A stretch of DNA of 41,210 nt. Origin: Candidatus Frankia alpina. GTDB taxonomy: Bacteria; Actinomycetota; Actinomycetes; Frankiales; Frankiaceae. A model generated the notes under the pieces. That model was not told the DNA's origin. It saw only the letters and a list, made by a program, of their open reading frames with translations, and did no database searches. Position numbers and translations under genes: made by a program. Shown one piece after another: positions 36,707-41,210 of this stretch (within the stretch, counting starts at the first letter, position 1; each line of letters opens with the position of its first letter). The DNA is taken from positions 1 to 41,210 of the forward strand of contig NZ_CADCWT010000017.1 in NCBI RefSeq assembly GCF_902806485.1. The letters run 5' to 3'.

Positions 36707-36746
36707 GTCGTCTACGAACCCCGGCCGGCGCTGTCGGGGTGTCCGA

Positions 36747-36794
36747 CTGCTTATCCGGAGGGATAAACCGGGCGTGGAACCTCTGGATAAGCAG
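36747..36794. repeat. Long inverted repeat between the oxidoreductase and dcd
   Basis: CTGCTTATCCGGAGG (36747-36761) and CCTCTGGATAAGCAG (36780-36794) pair at 14 of 15 positions around an 18-nt loop. The loop itself begins with GATAA, so a shorter TTATCC/GGATAA hairpin can compete. It lies 26 bp past the stop of dcd on the minus strand, so a dcd terminator is the simplest reading. Confidence 0.65.
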
Positions 36795-36820
36795 GGAGCC
36801 CGGCGCGGCACGCAGCGGGG

Positions 36821-37420
36821 TCAGCCGGGCGGGAGTTCCCCGTTCGGGACGGGGGCGCGGGTGAAGTCCCGGTAGGCGCGGGACGGCGTTGGACCGCGCT
36901 GGCCCTGGTAGCGGGAGCCGTAGACGGCCGAGCCGTAGGAGTGCTCGGCCGGCGAGGACAGCCGGAACAGGCACAGCTGGCCGATCTTCATGCCCGGCCA
37001 GAGCTTGATCGGCAGCGTCGCGACGTTCGACAGTTCCAGCGTGACGTGCCCGGAGAAGCCGGGATCGATGAAGCCGGCGGTCGAGTGCGTGAGCAGCCCG
37101 AGCCGGCCCAGGCTGGACTTGCCCTCCAGCCGGCCCGCGAGGTCGTTCGGCAGGGTGACGATCTCCAGCGTCGAGCCGAGCACGAATTCGCCCGGGTGCA
37201 GCACGAACGGCTCGTCACCCTGCGGCGCGATGAGCTCGGTGAGATCCTCCTGCTCGACAGACGGGTCGATGTGGCTGTACCGGTGGTTGGCGAAGACCCG
37301 GAACCAACGGTCCAGCCTCAGGTCGATGCTGGACGGCTGGATCAGGGCGGGGTCGTGGGGGTCGAGGCGGATCCGGCCCGCGGTGATCTCGGTCCGGATG
37401 TCCCGGTCGGACAGCAGCAC
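36821..37420 (-). CDS. dcd: dCTP deaminase (possibly dUMP-forming)
   Basis: Dcd (199 aa) turns dCTP into dUTP or, in bifunctional members, straight to dUMP, feeding dTMP synthesis. It is close to the mycobacterial form: [11 protein letters not shown] at the N-terminus, [24 protein letters not shown], the catalytic segment [28 protein letters not shown] with the catalytic Glu, and a C-terminus [13 protein letters not shown]. The Mycobacterium tuberculosis enzyme is bifunctional (deaminase plus dUTPase), so dUMP formation is plausible here by resemblance. The start is GTG at 37420; TAACGT ends 7 nt upstream and no ribosome site is seen, so it is probably leaderless. A longer reading to 37456 runs through the -10. 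Confidence 0.95.
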   Translation of the reverse strand: MLLSDRDIRTEITAGRIRLDPHDPALIQPSSIDLRLDRWFRVFANHRYSHIDPSVEQEDLTELIAPQGDEPFVLHPGEFVLGSTLEIVTLPNDLAGRLEGKSSLGRLGLLTHSTAGFIDPGFSGHVTLELSNVATLPIKLWPGMKIGQLCLFRLSSPAEHSYGSAVYGSRYQGQRGPTPSRAYRDFTRAPVPNGELPPG

Positions 37421-37427
37421 GCCGTGG

Positions 37428-37433
37428 ACGTTA
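37428..37433 (-). promoter_or_regulatory. Candidate -10 box for leaderless dcd
   Basis: TAACGT on the minus strand ends 7 nt before the dcd GTG, so transcription should start at the start codon. No ribosome-binding site is present. Confidence 0.4.
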
Positions 37434-37591
37434 GAGCATCCGCGGTCGATCTTCACCGCCCGTCCACCCGGCCGACGGGGAGCGAGACGTAGCGTGACAT
37501 GGGTAGGAGAGGCGCGTCCGCTCGGGGAACGGCCGGCCGGAACGGGGCCGTCCCGGCGGAAGGCGGAAATGCGGACACAGGCGGGAGAAGC

Positions 37592-38380
37592 ATGCTGGGG
37601 CTACCCGATCACATTCAGGCGTGCCTGTTCGATCTCGACGGGGTGCTCGCCAATACTGCGACGGTGCACGCGGCCGCGTGGAAGGAGATGTTCGACGACT
37701 TTCTGGAGAACTGGGCCAGCCGGTCCGGTGAACCGTTTGTCGCGTTCGACATCGGGGGGGACTACGCCGAATACGTCGACGGTCGGCCCCGGGCCGACGG
37801 GGTGCGTGCCTTTCTCGCCGCCCGCCACATCCGGCTGCCCGAGGGGACGGCGGACGATCCGCCGTCCGCGCTGACAGTCAACGCGCTGGCCAACCGCAAG
37901 AACATTCTGCTCCTGAAACGGATCAGGACCGACGGCGTGGAGGTCTACCCGGGTTCGCGGGTCTACCTGGAGCGGTTGGCGAGGCACGCTGGGCCCAGGG
38001 CCGTGGTCTCCTCCAGCGCCAACTGCGTGGAGGTGCTGCGGTCCACCGGCCTCGACACCTTCGTCGACGCGGTCGTCGACGGTGTGGTCGCGGCCCAGGA
38101 ACGCCTGGCCGGCAAGCCGGCGCCGGACACCTTCCTCGCCGGCGCCAAGCTGCTCGGCGTGCCCCCGGAACGGGCGGTGGTGTTCGAGGACGCCCTGGCC
38201 GGTGTCGAGGCTGGCCGGGCCGGCGGCTTCGGCTACGTGGTGGGCGTCGACCGGGTCGGCCAAGGGCATGCCGAGCAGCTGCGCAGGCACGGCGCTGACG
38301 TCGTCGTCGAAGACCTGGCCGAGCTGCTCGCGCCGTCTGCGCCGTCTGCGCCGTCCGGCCTCGGGCGTGGCCCGGCATGA
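37592..38380 (+). CDS. HAD-family beta-phosphoglucomutase-like hydrolase
   Basis: This 262-residue HAD protein has the nucleophile motif [13 protein letters not shown] (D14 and D16), a helical cap region (about 20-110), then [24 protein letters not shown] with the catalytic Lys, and [18 protein letters not shown] with the metal-binding acid. These are the family's four motifs. Beta-phosphoglucomutase interconverts beta-glucose-1-phosphate and glucose-6-phosphate. Its partner here is a GH65 enzyme whose ATG overlaps this gene's TGA (ATGA), as in the mycobacterial Rv3400-Rv3401 pair. The ATG at 37592 follows GGGAG. The C-terminus ends in three APS repeats encoded by a 9-bp tandem repeat. A trehalose/maltose-type disaccharide pathway is inferred. 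Confidence 0.88.
   Translation: MLGLPDHIQACLFDLDGVLANTATVHAAAWKEMFDDFLENWASRSGEPFVAFDIGGDYAEYVDGRPRADGVRAFLAARHIRLPEGTADDPPSALTVNALANRKNILLLKRIRTDGVEVYPGSRVYLERLARHAGPRAVVSSSANCVEVLRSTGLDTFVDAVVDGVVAAQERLAGKPAPDTFLAGAKLLGVPPERAVVFEDALAGVEAGRAGGFGYVVGVDRVGQGHAEQLRRHGADVVVEDLAELLAPSAPSAPSGLGRGPA
38330..38356. repeat. 9-bp tandem repeat, three copies
   Basis: GCGCCGTCT is repeated three times (last copy GCGCCGTCC) inside the 3' end of the HAD gene, encoding APS-APS-APS. It stays in frame, and its product is a short flexible tail. Confidence 0.8.
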
Positions 38381-40806
38381 TCGATAAGGCGTCTTACCTG
38401 ATTGAGCCGTGGTCGATCCGGGAATCCGGCGTCGACCTCTGGGATCTGGGCCGGTCCGAATCGCTGTTCGCGTTGTCCAACGGCCATATCGGGCTGCGCG
38501 GGAACCTCGACGAGGGCGATCCGCACGGCCTGCCTGGCTCGTACCTGAACTCCGTGCACGAGCTGCGCCCCTTGCCGTACGCCGAGGCCGGGTACGGCTA
38601 TCCGGAATCCGGACAGACGGTCATCAACGTCACCGACGGCAAGATCATCCGCCTGCTGGTGGATGACGAGCCGTTTGACATCCGGTACGGCGAGCTGCGG
38701 TCGCATCAGCGGGTGATCGATTTTCGGGAGGGTGTGCTCAGCCGCGACGTGGAATGGGTCTCCCCGGCCGGCCAGACGATCCGGGTGCACTCCGAGCGGC
38801 TGGTGTCGTTCTCCCAGCGGTCCATCGCCGCCTTCTACTTCGAGGTCGAAGCGGTCGATAATCCGGCCCGGGTCGTCATCCAGTCGGAGCTGGTGGCCAA
38901 CGAGCAGCTCCCGACCCGGCGCGGCGACCCACGGGCCGCCGCCGCGCTGGAGTCGCCGTTGATCTCCGAACGCCACCGCGCCGACGGGACCAAGGTCGAA
39001 ACCGTCCACATCACCCGGCACAGCGAGATCCGGGTCGCCGCCGCCCTGGACCATCACTTCGAGGGCCCGGATTCACTGGGCATCTCCTCGGAGAGCGAAC
39101 CCGACGCGGGCCGGGTCACCGCGACGGCTGTGCTGCTGCCCGGCCAGAAGCTGCGGATGGTCAAGTGGCTCGCGTACGGCTGGTCCGAGCAGCGGTCCCT
39201 GCCGGCGCTGCGAGACCAGGCCGCGGCCGCGCTCGTCGCCGCCCACCAGACCGGCTGGGGCGGCCTGGTGCGCGAGCAGAAGGAGTACCTCGACGCGTTC
39301 TGGAACCGTGCCGACGTCGAGGTCGACGGCGACTCGGAGGTTCAGCAGGCCGTTCGGTTCGCGCTGTTCCACGTCCTGCAGTCGGCCGCCCGGGCGGAGC
39401 GCCGCGCCATCCCGGCCAAGGGCCTGACCGGTCCGGGCTACGACGGGCACGCCTTCTGGGACTCCGAGACGTACGTGCTGCCGGTGCTGACCTACACCGC
39501 CCCCGATGCCGCGGGCGACGCGCTGCGCTGGCGGCACGCGACCCTGCCGCTGGCCCGGGAGCGGGCCGAGCTGCTCGGCCTCGCCGGCGCCGCGTTCCCC
39601 TGGCGCACCATCCACGGCGAGGAGTGCTCCGGATACTGGCCGGCGGGGACGGCGGCGTTCCACGTCAACGCCGACATCGCCGACGCGGTCGCCCGCTACG
39701 TCAACGTCACCAAGGACGAGCGGTTCGAACGCGAGGTCGGCCTGGAGATCCTGGTCGAGACGGCGCGCCTGTGGCGCTCGCTGGGCCACCACGACCTCGA
39801 CGGCCGGTTCCGCATCGACGGCGTCACCGGCCCGGACGAGTACTCGGCGATCGCTGACAACAACGTCTACACGAACCTGATGGCGCGGCGGAACCTCATC
39901 GCCGCCGCGGACGCCGCCCGCCGCCATCCCGCCCGCGCCGCCGAACTCGGCGTTGACGCCGAGGTGACGGCCTCCTGGCGGGACGCGGCCGAAGACATGT
40001 TCATCCCCTACGACCCCCATCTCGGGGTCCACCCGCAGTCCGAGGGATTCACCGAGCACCAGGTCTGGGACTTCGAGCACACCACGCCCGAGCAGTACCC
40101 GCTGCTGCTGCACTTCCCCTACTTCGACCTTTACCGCAAGCAGGTCATCAAGCAGGCGGACCTCGTGCTCGCGATGCAGCGCTGCGGCGATGCGTTCACC
40201 ATGGACGAGAAGATCCGCAACTTCGCCTACTACGAGGCGCTGACCGTCCGGGACTCGTCGCTGTCGGCCTGCTGCCAGGCGGTGATGGCCGCCGAGTGCG
40301 GCCACCTCTCCCTCGCCCATGACTACCTGCGCGAGGCCGCGCTGATGGACCTGCGCGACATCGAGCACAACACCGGCGACGGCCTGCACATGGCCTCGCT
40401 CGCGGGAAGCTGGATCGCCCTTGTGGAGGGCTTCGGTGGCCTGCGTGACAGCGGCGAGGTCATCGCTTTCTCTCCCCGCCTGCCCGAGGGCCTGACCAGG
40501 CTCGCCTTCGGCCTGTGTGTGCGCGGGCGCCACCTGCGGGTGGAGGTGTCCGACGCGACGGCCACCTACACCGTCTCCGACGGGCCGGCGATAACCCTGC
40601 TCCACCACGGCCAGACGGTGCGCGTCCAGCCGAGCAAGCCGGTGAGCCTCGACGCGCCGCCCGCCCCCGTGCTTGACCGCCCCAAGCAGCCCTCGGGCCG
40701 CGAGCCGCTACGCTTCCTGCGCCCGCCTGGCGTCGGTGGCCAGCTGAGCGCCGGGAGCGCCGCCGGTGCGGTCCCGTCCAGCATCGGCAGCGGCGCGGAC
40801 GGCTGA
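38377..40806 (+). CDS. GH65 family glycoside phosphorylase/hydrolase
   Basis: This 809-residue GH65 enzyme acts on trehalose, maltose or kojibiose-like disaccharides, releasing beta-glucose-1-phosphate (phosphorylase) or glucose (hydrolase). An N-terminal beta-sandwich (about 1-270, LSNGHIGLRGNLDEGDP) precedes an (alpha/alpha)6 barrel with KGLTGPGYDGHAFWDSETYVLPVL, the general acid Glu in DGVTGPDEYS at about residue 488, and NTGDGLHMASLAGSW near the phosphate loop of the phosphorylases. The last ~50 residues (Pro/Gly-rich) are a tail. Its ATG overlaps the HAD stop, so the two are translated together; beta-phosphoglucomutase next door favours phosphorolysis. Substrate cannot be told from sequence. 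Confidence 0.92.
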   Translation: MIDKASYLIEPWSIRESGVDLWDLGRSESLFALSNGHIGLRGNLDEGDPHGLPGSYLNSVHELRPLPYAEAGYGYPESGQTVINVTDGKIIRLLVDDEPFDIRYGELRSHQRVIDFREGVLSRDVEWVSPAGQTIRVHSERLVSFSQRSIAAFYFEVEAVDNPARVVIQSELVANEQLPTRRGDPRAAAALESPLISERHRADGTKVETVHITRHSEIRVAAALDHHFEGPDSLGISSESEPDAGRVTATAVLLPGQKLRMVKWLAYGWSEQRSLPALRDQAAAALVAAHQTGWGGLVREQKEYLDAFWNRADVEVDGDSEVQQAVRFALFHVLQSAARAERRAIPAKGLTGPGYDGHAFWDSETYVLPVLTYTAPDAAGDALRWRHATLPLARERAELLGLAGAAFPWRTIHGEECSGYWPAGTAAFHVNADIADAVARYVNVTKDERFEREVGLEILVETARLWRSLGHHDLDGRFRIDGVTGPDEYSAIADNNVYTNLMARRNLIAAADAARRHPARAAELGVDAEVTASWRDAAEDMFIPYDPHLGVHPQSEGFTEHQVWDFEHTTPEQYPLLLHFPYFDLYRKQVIKQADLVLAMQRCGDAFTMDEKIRNFAYYEALTVRDSSLSACCQAVMAAECGHLSLAHDYLREAALMDLRDIEHNTGDGLHMASLAGSWIALVEGFGGLRDSGEVIAFSPRLPEGLTRLAFGLCVRGRHLRVEVSDATATYTVSDGPAITLLHHGQTVRVQPSKPVSLDAPPAPVLDRPKQPSGREPLRFLRPPGVGGQLSAGSAAGAVPSSIGSGADG

Positions 40807-40917
40807 CGACGGGCCGGCCGTCGGCGGCCCACCGGGTTGCCGGCCGGGCCGTCGGCACCGGGGCGTGGACAGGGGCTTTCCCCCGCCCCGCCCCGCCGTG
40901 CCGGCCCCTCCATCCGG

Positions 40918-40923
40918 TACGAT
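40918..40923 (+). promoter_or_regulatory. Candidate -10 box of the tRNA-Gly gene
   Basis: TACGAT lies 13 bp before the mature tRNA 5' end, with a GC-rich -35 region. Position and sequence fit a tRNA promoter. Confidence 0.45.
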
Positions 40924-40936
40924 GCGGATGCGCTAC

Positions 40937-41010
40937 GCGGGCGTAGTTCAGAGGCAGAACACGAGCTTCCCAAGCTTGCAACGCGGGTTCGATTCCCGTC
41001 GCCCGCTCCA
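40937..41010 (+). tRNA. tRNA-Gly (anticodon CCC)
   Basis: This 74-nt sequence folds as a complete tRNA. The acceptor stem GCGGGCG pairs with CGCCCGC. The anticodon arm is CGAGC-TTCCCAA-GCTTG, with anticodon CCC reading GGG. The T arm CGGGTTCGATTCCCG is canonical, and the terminal CCA is encoded. No other tRNA lies nearby. Confidence 0.96.
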
Positions 41011-41210
41011 CCCTTCCGCCTCTGGTCAGAAACCTTCCCGGACCGGGGTGACGGTCTTTCAGGTGATCATGATGGGCTACGGGCCATCCACAAGCCATCC
41101 ACGGGTCGCTAGGTCAGCCCCCGGCACGCCGCCGTCGGGCTTCTCCCAGGAGACCGGCCCCAGCCCCGATGCGACCGTCCGGGTCTAGCGCGGTCCGGGC
41201 GCCCTTGGAA

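Noticed and set aside
34397..36811. Minus-strand 804-codon frame opposite the Fe-S oxidoreductase
   Set aside because: Antisense shadow; the plus strand carries all ferredoxin and CCG motifs.

Overview
The window is very GC-rich chromosomal DNA from an actinobacterium. Third-codon bias toward G/C, frequent GTG starts, HspR/HAIR heat-shock control, c-di-AMP riboswitches in front of resuscitation-promoting-factor-like genes, DUF3151, an F420-type PPOX protein and a mycobacterial-style Dcd all point that way. The protein sequences feel most like Frankia, but that is recollection of family style and not a search result. Nearly every gene is housekeeping. No CRISPR array, phage block or complete insertion sequence is visible.

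Layout. 1-2200 is a decayed edge: a Ser/Thr kinase gene cut off at an AT-richer junction, a small membrane-protein gene broken by a frameshift, and a DUF7715-type gene broken by an in-frame TAG. 2237-5418 is the purD-purE-purB operon (minus strand) with a hairpin terminator. 6225-8973 holds an unknown protein with a short tandem repeat, purA and a DUF3151 protein. 8974-11300 holds two secreted Rpf/transglycosylase-like genes, each preceded by a ydaO-type (c-di-AMP) riboswitch. 12240-15484 has fba, a DedA membrane protein and a membrane-anchored CAP protein. 15750-17574 is an SDR/epimerase-like gene overlapping a GNAT-like gene. 18011-23185 has an orphan CD-NTase-like (SMODS/OAS-fold) nucleotidyltransferase, convergent with two bacterial PH-domain membrane proteins and an MMPL transporter whose reading frame has no stop at its expected end. 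23360-24310 is psuG.

24420-32343 is a complete heat-shock locus on the minus strand: dnaK-grpE-dnaJ-hspR, then clpB and a PPOX-family protein. The dnaK promoter has a TTGATG-17-TATGCT core flanked by two HAIR-like HspR operators. 32530-33780 is a NERD-domain membrane protein. 34433-36640 is a membrane-bound heterodisulfide-reductase-like Fe-S oxidoreductase, followed by a strong terminator and a second long inverted repeat, then dcd (dCTP deaminase). 37592-40806 is a beta-phosphoglucomutase-like HAD gene translationally coupled to a GH65 glycoside phosphorylase/hydrolase. A tRNA-Gly(CCC) gene lies at 40937-41010.

Functional links: purD/E/B and purA cover four steps of IMP/AMP synthesis. dnaK/grpE/dnaJ/hspR/clpB form one proteostasis regulon with its own repressor. 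The two rpf-like genes look like a shared c-di-AMP-controlled cell-wall-remodelling regulon. HAD plus GH65 is a trehalose/maltose-type disaccharide module. Several genes (purA, dedA, the small PH-domain gene, psuG, dcd) appear to be leaderless. The strongest leads are the orphan CD-NTase with Glu in place of the first catalytic Asp, the stop-less MMPL frame, the dual HAIR promoter and the clustered gene decay at the left edge.
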